Source: an uncultured Tenacibaculum sp.
GTDB taxonomy: Bacteria; Bacteroidota; Bacteroidia; Flavobacteriales; Flavobacteriaceae
DNA length: 64,000 nucleotides
Assembly: GCA_947493285.1 (NCBI GenBank)
Contig: CANLQH010000005.1
Location: 1 to 64,000, forward strand
Direction: 5' to 3'
The position numbers were made by a program, and so were the translations under genes. The notes beneath the pieces were generated by a model that was not told where the DNA came from, searched no databases, and saw nothing but the letters and a program-made list of their open reading frames with translations. Positions 18,824-29,327 of this stretch are shown here, piece by piece (positions within the stretch are counted from its first letter, which is position 1; every line of letters begins with the position of its first letter).

Positions 18824-20215
18824 TTATATCTCTTCTGCTAACACTAAAGCTTTTTTTAGTGCTGCTAATTTATTATTAACTTCTTGTAATTCGTTTTCTT
18901 CTTTCGAATTAATAACAATCCCTGCTCCTGCTTGGTAGTACAAAGTATTATTTTTACTTACAAACGAACGTATTGCAATTGCTTGATTTACGTTTCCGTT
19001 TAACCCAATAAAACCTACACATCCACCATAAAACCCGCGAGTTTGGTTTTCGTATGTATCAATTAACTCCATTGCTTTATATTTTGGAGCTCCACTTAAG
19101 GTACCTGCAGGAAAAGTATCTCCAACAATTTCAATTGGATTCCCTGTAATTTTACCCGTGACTGTAGATACTAAATGGATAACATGACTAAAGTATTGCA
19201 CCTCTTTATAGGTTTCAACAGTTACGTTAGTAGCATGCTTGCTTAAATCATTACGTGCTAAATCTACCAACATTACATGTTCAGCATTTTCTTTCGGATC
19301 ATTAGCCAATTCTTTTGCTAACTCTCTATCTTTCTCATCATCCCCAGTTCTTCTAAAAGTACCTGCAATTGGATTTATAATTGCCTCTTTAGCATCAATT
19401 TTAATTTGTGCTTCGGGTGAAGACCCCATTAATTTAAAACTACCATAATCGAAATAAAACAAATATGGTGACGGATTTATAGATCGTAATGCTCTATACA
19501 CATTAAACTCATCTCCTTTAAACTGTTGTTGAAATTGACGAGATAATACTAATTGAAAAACATCACCTCTTTTACAGTGCTCTTTTGCATTAGTAACATT
19601 TTGTTTAAACTCTTCATCTGTAATATTAGAAGTTTCACTTCCTTCAAAATTAAATTGATACTTAGCAAATGATTGTGAGTTTACTAAGTTTTGAATTTCA
19701 GATAATCGAGAATTTTCTCCTTCAGGAATATTTTCAATTAAAATTAGTTCATTTTTAAAATGGTTGACCGCAACAATAAATCTAAAAAAACTGTATTGCA
19801 ACACTGGAATTGCTGATGGTGCTTTCTTTGAATCAAACTGTATTGTTTCAAAATACTGAACTGCATCAAAAGTAGTGTATCCATACAATCCATTGAATGA
19901 TTTAATCTCGCTTGAACAATCAACATCTATTAAATTACTGTAGCTATCAAACAGTTTATAAAAATTACGGTCTATCGTTTTTCTATCTAACACTTCCTTT
20001 TTATATGAAAATGTAATATCGATTTCATCTGCCTTAATAGTCAGTAAAGGCTCGATACATAAAAAGGAATAACTATTTTCTTTACTATGATAATCTGAGC
20101 TTTCTAACAATAAACTATTCGCATATTTATCTCGCGTTCGCAAGTATAAACTCACCGGAGTAACTGTGTCAGCTAATTGCTGCTTAGCTATTGTTGTAAA
20201 CTTTATTTTATTCAT
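18824..20215 (-). CDS. trpE: Anthranilate synthase component I
   Basis: This 463-residue chorismate-using enzyme is the committed step of tryptophan synthesis. The N-terminal LLESSDYH (about 36) matches the LLES tryptophan-binding site, so feedback inhibition is likely. The chorismate-binding C-terminal half has PSPYLFYFDYG, GSSPEAQIKI, IAGTFRRTGDDEKDRELAKEL, DLARNDLS and FPAGTLSGAPKYKAMELID. It is the first structural gene of the operon and follows the leader peptide and attenuator. Confidence 0.98.
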   Translation of the reverse strand: MNKIKFTTIAKQQLADTVTPVSLYLRTRDKYANSLLLESSDYHSKENSYSFLCIEPLLTIKADEIDITFSYKKEVLDRKTIDRNFYKLFDSYSNLIDVDCSSEIKSFNGLYGYTTFDAVQYFETIQFDSKKAPSAIPVLQYSFFRFIVAVNHFKNELILIENIPEGENSRLSEIQNLVNSQSFAKYQFNFEGSETSNITDEEFKQNVTNAKEHCKRGDVFQLVLSRQFQQQFKGDEFNVYRALRSINPSPYLFYFDYGSFKLMGSSPEAQIKIDAKEAIINPIAGTFRRTGDDEKDRELAKELANDPKENAEHVMLVDLARNDLSKHATNVTVETYKEVQYFSHVIHLVSTVTGKITGNPIEIVGDTFPAGTLSGAPKYKAMELIDTYENQTRGFYGGCVGFIGLNGNVNQAIAIRSFVSKNNTLYYQAGAGIVINSKEENELQEVNNKLAALKKALVLAEEI

Positions 20216-20295
20216 TCTTAAATTTATTGTAACAAAAAAGGCTTATCATGAGATAAGCCTTTTCGTTGTATTATAGATATAACAAGATGGTCTCA
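20216..20295 (-). promoter_or_regulatory. trp operon attenuation region
   Basis: The region holds three competing segments read on the minus strand. Segment 1 is the end of the leader coding sequence with TCTCGTAAC (from 20313). It can pair with segment 2, GTTAGTGAGA (20300-20291), as the pause hairpin. Segment 2 can instead pair through TGAGA with TCTCA in the terminator loop. When ribosomes stall at the three Trp codons, segment 1 is masked, 2:3 forms and transcription continues. The pairings are seen by eye; energies were not calculated. Confidence 0.75.
20236..20263 (-). terminator. trp operon attenuator terminator
   Basis: On the minus strand AAAAGGCTTATC and GATAAGCCTTTT form a 12-bp stem with loop TCAT, followed by a T run. 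It lies between the Trp-rich leader peptide and trpE. Its loop segment TCTCA (20253-20249) can pair with TGAGA (20295-20291) just after the leader stop codon, giving an antiterminator that would prevent this hairpin. Confidence 0.85.
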
Positions 20296-20349
20296 CTAAC
20301 GTAAGTTACGAGATTTCCACCACCAGTTATTTAATAATTGTTTCATCAT
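20296..20349 (-). CDS. trpL: trp operon leader peptide
   Basis: This is a short ORF of 17 codons plus TAG, encoding MMKQLLNNWWWKSRNLR. It carries three consecutive TGG tryptophan codons, the hallmark of a ribosome-stalling attenuator leader. It precedes a terminator hairpin and trpE. A good promoter ends 7 bases upstream, so the mRNA probably starts within a few bases of the first ATG (20349) or of the second (20346). Translation would therefore be leaderless or nearly so. Confidence 0.92.
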   Translation of the reverse strand: MMKQLLNNWWWKSRNLR

Positions 20350-20356
20350 TATGGTA

Positions 20357-20386
20357 CAAATGTAAAATAGATTTTCTGGAATCCAA
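20357..20386 (-). promoter_or_regulatory. trp operon promoter (TTG-N19-TAcaTTTG)
   Basis: On the minus strand TTG (20386-20384) is followed by exactly 19 bases and TACATTTG (20364-20357). This is a complete match to the Bacteroidota sigma-A consensus. The box ends 7 bases before the leader ATG. Confidence 0.8.
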
Positions 20387-20598
20387 ATTTTATTTCAATT
20401 TATTTCATCAAAAGCAAAGAATAATAAGTTTTGAAAGCTTTTTGCTGCATAATCACTTTCAAATTAACACAAATAACAATATCTAAATTAATATATGTAA
20501 CCATAAACATAATTTTAATTTTCAAATACAAACATCATTCGGTTATTTGTATCAGAATAGTAAACAAAAAATTACTCTAAGTATAAAAATATAAAGTT
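20387..20598. other. Intergenic region upstream of the trp promoter and asnB
   Basis: This is the remainder of a 383-base gap between trpE and asnB. It is very AT-rich. I see no ORF, hairpin or clean TAnnTTTG box. GTTATTTG near 20540 is the closest candidate for asnB but mismatches the consensus at two positions. It presumably contains the asnB promoter and any upstream control of trp. Confidence 0.4.
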
Positions 20599-22281
20599 AT
20601 GTGTGGAATTGTATGTGCGTTTGATTTAAAACAATCTTCTGAAAGTTTAAGACCTCAAGTATTAGAAATGGCTAAAAAAATTCGTCATCGTGGTCCAGAT
20701 TGGAGCGGAATTTACAGTGGTGATAAAGTAATAATGGCTCATGAGCGTTTAGCTATTGTAGATCCTGCTTCTGGGCAACAACCTTTATTTAGCGTTGATA
20801 AAAAATTGGTTTTAGCTGCCAATGGAGAAATCTACAACCATAGAGAATTGAAGAAAGAGTTTGATTTTAACTATGAATTTCAAACTGCTTCGGATTGTGA
20901 AGTAATCTTAGCTTTATATAAAGAAAAAGGAGTTGATTTTGTTGATGATTTAAATGGAATTTTTGGTTTTGCTTTATACGATACTGAAAAAGATGAATAT
21001 TTCATCGCTCGTGATCATATGGGAATTATCCCATTATATATAGGTTGGGATCAAAATGGAACTTTTTATGTAGCTTCAGAATTAAAAGCTTTAGAAGGTG
21101 TTTGTGCTAAAATAGAGTTATTCCCTCCTGGACATTATATGTCTAGTAAAGACGGAGAGTTTGTACAATGGTATAAAAGAGATTGGTCTGACTATAAAGC
21201 AGTAAAAGAAAACGAAACAAGTATACAAGAAGTTAAAGAAGCTTTAGAAGCTGCTGTTCATAGACAATTAATGTCTGATGTTCCATACGGAGTATTACTT
21301 TCTGGAGGACTAGACTCTTCAGTAACCTCAGCCATTGCAAAAAAATATTCTCAAATGAGAATTGAATCTGATGATAAAAAAGAAGCTTGGTATCCGCAAT
21401 TGCATTCTTTTTCTGTTGGATTAGAAGGTTCACCAGATTTAGCAGCGGCGCAAAAAGTAGCCGATCATATAGGCACGATTCATCACGAAATAAAATTTAC
21501 CATTCAAGAAGGTTTAGATGCTATTAAAGATGTAATTTATAACATCGAAACTTATGATATTACTACTATCCGTTCTTCTACTCCAATGTATTTAATGGCG
21601 CGTGTTATTAAATCAATGGGAATTAAAATGGTATTATCTGGTGAAGGAGCTGATGAGATTTTTGGAGGGTATTTGTATTTTCATAAGGCACCAAATGCGA
21701 AAGAGTTTCACGAAGAAACTGTTCGTAAATTAGACAAATTACATATGTATGATTGTTTAAGAGCTAACAAAAGTTTAATGGCTTGGGGAATTGAAGGTCG
21801 TGTTCCGTTTTTAGATAAAGAATTTATGGATGTTGCAATGCGCATCAACCCACAAGATAAAATGATTAACGGAGAGCGTATGGAAAAATGGGTGATTCGT
21901 AAAGCTTTTGAAGATATGTTACCTGAAAGCGTAGCTTGGAGACAAAAAGAGCAGTTTAGTGATGGTGTTGGTTACAGTTGGATTGATACCTTAAAAGAAA
22001 TTGTTGAAAAAGAAGTTACTGATGAACAATTAGCAAACGCTAAATTTAGGTTCCCTATAAATACACCATTAAATAAAGAAGAGTTTTATTATCGTTCTAT
22101 TTTCGAAGAACATTTTCCTAGTGATACAGCTGCTTTAAGCGTACCACAAGAAGCTAGTGTTGCTTGTAGTACTGCAACCGCTTTAGAGTGGGATGAAGCT
22201 TTTAAAAATATGAACGAACCATCTGGACGTGCCATTGCAAACGTTCATGATGATGCTTACAAAGAAAAAGTTCATGCTTAA
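20599..22281 (+). CDS. asnB: Asparagine synthase (glutamine-hydrolysing)
   Basis: This 560-residue cytoplasmic enzyme converts aspartate, glutamine and ATP to asparagine. Cys2 in MCGIVCAF is the glutaminase nucleophile, so this start is certain. The glutaminase domain covers about 1-190 with RHRGPDWSG, NGEIYNHREL and FGFALYD. The synthetase domain has the ATP-pyrophosphatase P-loop SGGLDSS (about 233-239) and VLSGEGADEIFGGYLYF. A terminator follows. Length and motifs match AsnB. Confidence 0.97.
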   Translation: MCGIVCAFDLKQSSESLRPQVLEMAKKIRHRGPDWSGIYSGDKVIMAHERLAIVDPASGQQPLFSVDKKLVLAANGEIYNHRELKKEFDFNYEFQTASDCEVILALYKEKGVDFVDDLNGIFGFALYDTEKDEYFIARDHMGIIPLYIGWDQNGTFYVASELKALEGVCAKIELFPPGHYMSSKDGEFVQWYKRDWSDYKAVKENETSIQEVKEALEAAVHRQLMSDVPYGVLLSGGLDSSVTSAIAKKYSQMRIESDDKKEAWYPQLHSFSVGLEGSPDLAAAQKVADHIGTIHHEIKFTIQEGLDAIKDVIYNIETYDITTIRSSTPMYLMARVIKSMGIKMVLSGEGADEIFGGYLYFHKAPNAKEFHEETVRKLDKLHMYDCLRANKSLMAWGIEGRVPFLDKEFMDVAMRINPQDKMINGERMEKWVIRKAFEDMLPESVAWRQKEQFSDGVGYSWIDTLKEIVEKEVTDEQLANAKFRFPINTPLNKEEFYYRSIFEEHFPSDTAALSVPQEASVACSTATALEWDEAFKNMNEPSGRAIANVHDDAYKEKVHA

Positions 22282-22295
22282 ATTTAAACCAATAT

Positions 22296-22323
22296 AAAAA
22301 AACCTGCAAATGCAGGTTTTTTT
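22296..22323 (+). terminator. Terminator of asnB
   Basis: The stem AAAAAAACCTGC / GCAGGTTTTTTT with loop AAAT lies 14 bases after the stop codon. Confidence 0.85.
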
Positions 22324-22410
22324 GTTTTACATTCGCTAAAACACCTATAAATACTGAAACTGACAGTTAGGTGACATTTAAATGACGTGTTAAAAACCAA
22401 GAATACTCTA

Positions 22411-22418
22411 TAGATTTG
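22411..22418 (+). promoter_or_regulatory. -7 box of the HTH-DUF4870 gene
   Basis: TAGATTTG matches TAnnTTTG and lies 20 bases before the ATG. No TTG stands at the -33 position. Confidence 0.45.
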
Positions 22419-22438
22419 TAACATCAAAATAAAGTAAA

Positions 22439-23002
22439 ATGAAAAATCAAAGCATTAGAGAAAATTTATTGTATCAAAGAAAATTAAAAGGTCTTACTCA
22501 AGATCAACTTTCAGAAAAAACGACAGTAGGTGTACGCACAATTCAACGCATTGAAAAAGGAGAAGTACAACCTCATTTGCAAACAGTAAAATTATTAGCC
22601 GTTGGTTTAGATATTGAAGTAAAAGATTTAATTCCAATAGAGAATCCAAATGAAGAAACTATTGAAAGAAAATGGATGTTGTTATTTCATTCTACTCCTT
22701 TCTTAGGCTTAATTATTCCTTTCGGAAATATTCTATTTCCATTATTTCTTTGGATTCACAAAGCAAACGATAATAAAGTATATGATGAACATGGAAGAGC
22801 AATTGTAAATTTTCAATGCTCAGTAACTTTATACTTTATCATTTCATTATTATTATTTTTCCCATTCCCTGGTTTTAATTTTTTCCTAACTATAGTTGTT
22901 GTATTATTCGGTATTATCACAACTATAGTTAATATCATGTCTGCTCTAGACTCAGGAAAATTTAAATACCCCCTTTCTATTTCTTTTTTAAAGAAAAAAT
23001 AA
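22439..23002 (+). CDS. XRE-family HTH protein with DUF4870 membrane domain
   Basis: This 187-residue protein has an N-terminal Cro/C1-type helix-turn-helix (about 4-62), seen in LLYQRKLKGLTQDQLSEKT and RTIQRIEKGEVQPHL. A DUF4870-type membrane region follows (about 78-187) with three or four hydrophobic segments. Such fusions would place a DNA-binding domain at the inner membrane. It lies 68 bases upstream of a CPBP protease gene on the same strand, a pairing that suggests a membrane-linked regulatory unit. Target genes are unknown. Confidence 0.8.
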   Translation: MKNQSIRENLLYQRKLKGLTQDQLSEKTTVGVRTIQRIEKGEVQPHLQTVKLLAVGLDIEVKDLIPIENPNEETIERKWMLLFHSTPFLGLIIPFGNILFPLFLWIHKANDNKVYDEHGRAIVNFQCSVTLYFIISLLLFFPFPGFNFFLTIVVVLFGIITTIVNIMSALDSGKFKYPLSISFLKKK

Positions 23003-23070
23003 CCTCTAGCATTATAATATTTATTAATCTAAACTAAATACCTCTTAGTTCTAATAACACGCGTCTAAAA

Positions 23071-23907
23071 ATGAAAACATTTATACGAAAACACCCTAAT
23101 ATTTATAGATATAGTTTAGCACTACTGCTTTTTGGATCAGCCTTATTTTTAAGTGGACTAATAAATAAAGGGCTTATAAAGCAATACTTTCCTTTCGCTT
23201 CAGTCATATTATTAACTACAGCTACATGGTTTTTATATAAAACAGATAAAAAATCCATAAATGATATAGGGCTAAACTTTAAATTAAGAAATCTTGCTTT
23301 TCTTCCGTTAGGAGTTATTATTGGTGCAATAGCATTTTTAGTTGCCAAATATTTAAGAATAATTTACTCAGGAGAAACTTTCAATATAACAGATCATGTA
23401 AATTATAGCAATGTTATTTATGGAATGTATATTATTTTACCAACTGTAGCCGTTGAAGAGCTTTTATTTAGAGGTTATCTTTTAAAAAAAACTATTGAAC
23501 TTAGCTCAGTAGTAAAAGCCAACATCATTTTCTCAATACTTTTTACACTTGTTCATGTTTTTGATGACGGAGCACTTAAAAAACTTCCCGTATTTGTTTT
23601 TTTATCTATTACAATTCCTGTAGGGCATTTACTATTCGCTACTGCTTTATTAAAAACAAAAACTTTGTTTTTCCCAATAGGAATTCATTTAGGAAATAAT
23701 TGGGCTACTAGACATTTAATAACAACTATAAATAACGGAGATAGCTTTTTCTATATTACAAACAATGGAACATTTGAAACCTGGACTTCGTTTATATTAT
23801 TTATTCTACTATGGAATTCTTTTTTCCTATTGGTAACCTTAATTATTTGGAAATGGGATAAAATTTCTTTGTTTAACTTTTTAAAAATCATTTTAAAAAA
23901 AGATTAA
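23071..23907 (+). CDS. CPBP family intramembrane metalloprotease
   Basis: This 278-residue polytopic membrane protein has about 8 hydrophobic segments. The CPBP (Abi/CAAX) motif 1 is VAVEELLFRGYLLKK (about 129-143, with the Glu-Glu and Arg). Further conserved histidines are in FTLVHVFDDG (motif 2 region) and IGIHLGNNWATR (motif 3). The family includes CAAX-prenyl-type proteases and self-immunity proteins of bacteriocin systems; no bacteriocin is visible here. It follows the HTH-DUF4870 gene and may be co-transcribed. Confidence 0.85.
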   Translation: MKTFIRKHPNIYRYSLALLLFGSALFLSGLINKGLIKQYFPFASVILLTTATWFLYKTDKKSINDIGLNFKLRNLAFLPLGVIIGAIAFLVAKYLRIIYSGETFNITDHVNYSNVIYGMYIILPTVAVEELLFRGYLLKKTIELSSVVKANIIFSILFTLVHVFDDGALKKLPVFVFLSITIPVGHLLFATALLKTKTLFFPIGIHLGNNWATRHLITTINNGDSFFYITNNGTFETWTSFILFILLWNSFFLLVTLIIWKWDKISLFNFLKIILKKD

Positions 23908-24039
23908 ATAATTACCTTAAGTAAAACTATGTAACATTCCTTTGTTAACAAATTATTAAAGCTAGCACAAAAAAAGTTAAATGGATGATTTTTAATAAAA
24001 TTAGGTTGATTTTTTCAAGTCTTCAACTGTTTAACTTTC

Positions 24040-24047
24040 TAATTTTG
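24040..24047 (+). promoter_or_regulatory. -7 box of the secreted-protein gene at 24107
   Basis: TAATTTTG matches TAnnTTTG. It lies 59 bases upstream of the ATG at 24107 and supports that start over an in-frame ATG at 24056. Confidence 0.4.
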
Positions 24048-24106
24048 AAATGTAGTTGATATTACTAACCTCTCATAATTATTTTTTAACCATAAAACTT
24101 AATATA

Positions 24107-24637
24107 ATGAAAAAATTAGTAATCGGTTTTCTTTTTTTAGGCCTAACCAACCTTATGCATTCTCAAGTCGAGAATGGAACTCCTAACATTACTCTTGAAG
24201 CTGTAACGATTAAACCTCTAAATCTTAGTTATCTCAAAAATGTGCAAGACAAAAACACTCCTGAGGTAGCTGTAGCGTTAGAAAATGAAGCTGCAAGATA
24301 CGATATTACTGAAGATCCAATGTTCGATAGAGAGTTTGAAGCTTACGAAGTTGTATTCAAAACAAAAACAGAAGGTGGCAGTACAGGTTTAATTACCGCA
24401 ACTTACGATTCTGAAGGAAAAATATTAAGATCTGTAGAAAAATACAAAAACATTTTGTTACCTAAAACAGTAAGAGAAGCTATTTGGGAGAAGTACCCAA
24501 ATTGGGTAATACATAAGGATGTATATTTAGTAAGCTATAAAAACAATAAAGACGCAAGAAAATTGTTTAGGGTTCAAATAAGAAAAGATGGCAAACGTAA
24601 AAACTTAAAGCTTGGATATGATGGAAACATTTATTAA
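24107..24637 (+). CDS. Secreted protein of unknown function
   Basis: I chose the ATG at 24107 because it opens a typical signal peptide (MKKLVIGFLFLGLTNLMHSQ). An in-frame ATG 51 bases earlier would put 17 unrelated residues in front. The protein is 176 residues. The mature part has VEKYKNILLPKTVREAIWEKYPNWVIHKDVYLVSYKNNK-like sequence spread over residues 110-150. This resembles the PepSY-like/nicotinate-regulated family of flavobacterial periplasmic proteins, but I cannot name it. It appears monocistronic with its own promoter and terminator. Confidence 0.7.
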   Translation: MKKLVIGFLFLGLTNLMHSQVENGTPNITLEAVTIKPLNLSYLKNVQDKNTPEVAVALENEAARYDITEDPMFDREFEAYEVVFKTKTEGGSTGLITATYDSEGKILRSVEKYKNILLPKTVREAIWEKYPNWVIHKDVYLVSYKNNKDARKLFRVQIRKDGKRKNLKLGYDGNIY

Positions 24638-24661
24638 CCCAAATCATTCCTTAATTTTCTT

Positions 24662-24697
24662 AAAAACAAGAGTTTATTTTTAAACTCTTGTTTTTTT
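24662..24697 (+). terminator. Terminator of the 24107 gene
   Basis: The 15-bp stem AAAAACAAGAGTTTA / TAAACTCTTGTTTTT has loop TTTT and is followed by further T. Confidence 0.85.
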
Positions 24698-24794
24698 CAA
24701 TCTCACCAAACCTAAAAACACCTTTTTTATTCAAAAAAACACCCTTTAACACCTGATTAACAATATTTTAAAATATTTGTTATTAGCTTTACAT

Positions 24795-25862
24795 ATGCCA
24801 ATTTATATGGTTCAACATATAACCAAAAATATAACTACTATTAATTTAGCAGTAGCATTTTATTTGAAATTAAAAAATAAGTTTCATAAAAAGTGCATCA
24901 ACTGTTGGATTGATTATAAAAAAAATAGTGTTTTTTACCTTATAAAAATTATTAATAAAGAAGCTATCAAACAGCTTTATCTTAAATCTTTTAACTTAAT
25001 TCCACACAAAATAACCGCAGTAAACAATAATTTAGTTTATGCTTTTTTAAATAACCAACAAAGAATAAAATCTATTCAACCAGAATCGATAACACCAAAC
25101 AATCATACTATCTTTTTGATGATAAAAATTCAAAATATTAAATTACTGGAGATTAAATTCGGTCAAAAAAAAATTAACAGAGCATTTATTAATACTAAAT
25201 CGATAATCAATAATTATTTAAATAGTTATGGAGGTACTCAAATAAATGTATCACGAAATGAAATAGTTCTACTATTTACTTCCTATGAAAAGGCAATAAA
25301 CTACTCAAATTTAATTCTGAAGAAACTCTTAAAAAAAGAAAACTTAAATTTTAGAGTTGCCCTATACACAAACCATTATTATAGCAAAGAGCATATACTA
25401 GCACAAAAAATACCTAAGCTATTTAATTCCTTATTCTTTTTATGCAATAAGAACCAATTTCTTGTCTCATCAGACTTCAAACAGTCAATTTTAACAGAAA
25501 AAACAGAAGTGAGAAAATTAAACACGAAGCAAGAGAATTTTTTATTCTTACTAATGGATACCCTTGAGCGAAATTTTAGCAATGCTAATTTTAGTGTTCA
25601 AGATTTTTGTCAAGACATGATGATGAGTAAGACAAAACTATACAGACATTGTAAATCTCTTACTGGAATTTCTGTAAATGAATTATTAAGAAATTACAGA
25701 CTCAAAAAAGCGCTTACTTTTTTAAGCCAAAATCATGATTCAATTACCCAGATATCAATTAACTCTGGTTTTAGTAGTAGTTCATACTTTTCAAACTGCT
25801 TTAAAAAGAAATTTGGGATTTCTCCTCGAGAATTAGCTTTAAGCTCTAATCTAGCTTTTTAA
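24795..25862 (+). CDS. DUF4242 / cyclase-like / AraC HTH fusion regulator
   Basis: I chose the ATG at 24795 because MPIYMVQH matches the conserved start of DUF4242 (nickel-binding-protein-type) domains. An in-frame TTG lies 18 bases earlier. The protein is 355 residues. DUF4242-like fold spans 1-85, ending FNLIPHKITAV. A region of about 104-235 has the layout of a class III nucleotide cyclase, with SYGGTQINVSRNEIVLLFTSYEKAINYSNLI and FRVALYT. The catalytic Asp positions and the GD pair are replaced, so it should be inactive, perhaps a ligand-binding domain. An AraC-type double HTH spans 255-352 with SVQDFCQDMMMSKTKLYRH and GFSSSSYFSNCFKKKFGISP. Target genes are not evident. Confidence 0.75.
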   Translation: MPIYMVQHITKNITTINLAVAFYLKLKNKFHKKCINCWIDYKKNSVFYLIKIINKEAIKQLYLKSFNLIPHKITAVNNNLVYAFLNNQQRIKSIQPESITPNNHTIFLMIKIQNIKLLEIKFGQKKINRAFINTKSIINNYLNSYGGTQINVSRNEIVLLFTSYEKAINYSNLILKKLLKKENLNFRVALYTNHYYSKEHILAQKIPKLFNSLFFLCNKNQFLVSSDFKQSILTEKTEVRKLNTKQENFLFLLMDTLERNFSNANFSVQDFCQDMMMSKTKLYRHCKSLTGISVNELLRNYRLKKALTFLSQNHDSITQISINSGFSSSSYFSNCFKKKFGISPRELALSSNLAF

Positions 25863-26077
25863 ATGAAAAATGATCAACAATTAAACTTTCCTACTTTAGC
25901 AAAATCTCTTCCCTAAGCGACTTTCTGTCATTCACTATAAACAAAACCATTAATTGATTCACCATTTTCGACATAAAGGTATTTTAAGCTCATTTAAGGC
26001 ACTTTTATCTTTTTAACAAATGTTGATAATTTCACTATCTAACCGCTTAAAAACTTTATATTCCTTTTATTTTTTTG

Positions 26078-28090
<2,013 letters not shown>

Positions 28091-28109
28091 AACTCTTATA
28101 GAATTATAA

Positions 28110-28150
28110 AATTTAAAAGCTCAATCATAATGGATTGAGCTTTTTAAATT
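28110..28150 (+). terminator. Terminator of gyrB
   Basis: AATTTAAAAGCTCAATC and GATTGAGCTTTTTAAATT form a long stem with one bulge around ATAATG, 20 bases after the stop codon. Confidence 0.85.
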
Positions 28151-28171
28151 AGGATAATTATCAGTTTTTCA

Positions 28172-28179
28172 TACATTTG
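28172..28179 (+). promoter_or_regulatory. -7 box of the DUF6588 gene
   Basis: TACATTTG matches TAnnTTTG, 23 bases upstream of the ATG. Confidence 0.5.
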
Positions 28180-28202
28180 CCTCAAATAACAAACTCAGTA
28201 AA

Positions 28203-29201
28203 ATGAAAAAAATTACTTTATCCCTTTTAACCATTTTTGCTTTAGCATTTAATGCAAAAGCTCAAGAATTAGAAACAATACTTTTAGCTGGCGATGATAC
28301 TGAAAAGCTAATGAATGCATATGTAAACCCAGTAATGAAAGGCTTGGTTTATAGCATGAATAACGGTTGGTACCATACTGCAAAAGTTCATAAAAAATTA
28401 GGTTTTGATATTACTATTGGAGCTAATGCTTCTTTTGTTCCATCTAAAGATAAAATATTCAACTTAGCTTCTTTAGGCTTATCAAATGCTACTTCAACTA
28501 GCACAACATCTCCTACTTTAGCAGCAAAAGAAAACGTTACACCTGCTACCATTTTTTTTAACGGAACCGTACAAGGACAAAATGTTACTACTAGTTTTGA
28601 AATGCCTGGTGGAGAAGACTTAAATATTACACCAGCTCCTGCTATACAAGTTGGCGTAGGATTACCTTTTAAAATGGAAGCTATTTTACGTTATGTACCT
28701 AAAGTTGGTAATGATGATGTAAAAGGTGGATTATTTGGATTAGGTCTTAAAAAAGAAATTACTAATTGGTTCGGACCAATGGATAAAACCCCTTTACATA
28801 TTTCTTTATTAGCAGCATATACTAACATGAATGTAGACTATGAAATTGGGGCAATTACTGGAGATGTAAGCTCTAATAATGCTGCTGCCGAATTTAAACT
28901 AAACTCATATACAGTACAAGCTATTGCTTCTTTAAACTTGCCTATCATCAATTTTTATGGAGGTGTAGGTTATAATGGGGGGAATTCAAAACTAAACATG
29001 TTAGGTGAATATACCTATACTTATACAGCTGGAGGAACTTTAAACCCAGTAACAGACCCTTTATCTTTAAAATCGGATGCAGGTAGTTTTAACGCAACTG
29101 TTGGTGCTCGTTTAAGTTTAGGTTTCTTTAAAATATTTGGAAGTTATACTATGCAAGATTATAGCAATGTAAATGCCGGTATTGCATTTAGCTTTAGATA
29201 A
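28203..29201 (+). CDS. DUF6588-type outer-membrane protein
   Basis: This 332-residue protein has a signal peptide ending FNAKAQ (about 20). The mature part is beta-rich, with alternating hydrophobic strands (for example FKMEAILRYVPKVGN and LNLPIINFYGGVGYNGG) and an aromatic C-terminus GIAFSFR, as expected for a small beta barrel. NAYVNPVMKGLVYSMNNGWYHTAKVHKKLGFD near residues 38-70 is characteristic of DUF6588 proteins in Bacteroidota. The role is unknown. It stands alone between terminators. Confidence 0.8.
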   Translation: MKKITLSLLTIFALAFNAKAQELETILLAGDDTEKLMNAYVNPVMKGLVYSMNNGWYHTAKVHKKLGFDITIGANASFVPSKDKIFNLASLGLSNATSTSTTSPTLAAKENVTPATIFFNGTVQGQNVTTSFEMPGGEDLNITPAPAIQVGVGLPFKMEAILRYVPKVGNDDVKGGLFGLGLKKEITNWFGPMDKTPLHISLLAAYTNMNVDYEIGAITGDVSSNNAAAEFKLNSYTVQAIASLNLPIINFYGGVGYNGGNSKLNMLGEYTYTYTAGGTLNPVTDPLSLKSDAGSFNATVGARLSLGFFKIFGSYTMQDYSNVNAGIAFSFR

Positions 29202-29225
29202 AATATACATCAATATTTAAAATAT

Positions 29226-29255
29226 AAAACCCCATTGAAATTTCAATGGGGTTTT
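29226..29255. terminator. Perfect 30-bp palindromic terminator
   Basis: AAAACCCCATTGAAA / TTTCAATGGGGTTTT is a perfect palindrome, 24 bases after the DUF6588 gene. Confidence 0.85.
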
Positions 29256-29280
29256 ACTTTTATATCGATAGTCAAATCGC

Positions 29281-29288
29281 TATTTTTG
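29281..29288 (+). promoter_or_regulatory. -7 box of mdh
   Basis: TATTTTTG matches TAnnTTTG, 39 bases upstream of the ATG and just after the preceding terminator. Confidence 0.5.
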
Positions 29289-29327
29289 TGCATCTTAAAT
29301 TAATCATCACAATTAAAAAAATATAAA

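Noticed and set aside
22439..23907. HTH-DUF4870 plus CPBP protease as a bacteriocin immunity locus.
   Set aside because: No bacteriocin-like peptide, exporter or modifying enzyme lies nearby; the pair is reported only as neighbours.
25863..25916. A 17-codon ORF (MKNDQQLNFPTLAKSLP) starting directly after the stop codon of the AraC-fusion gene.
   Set aside because: It is too short to judge, has no promoter or conserved feature visible, and an ATG in an AT-rich gap gives such frames by chance.
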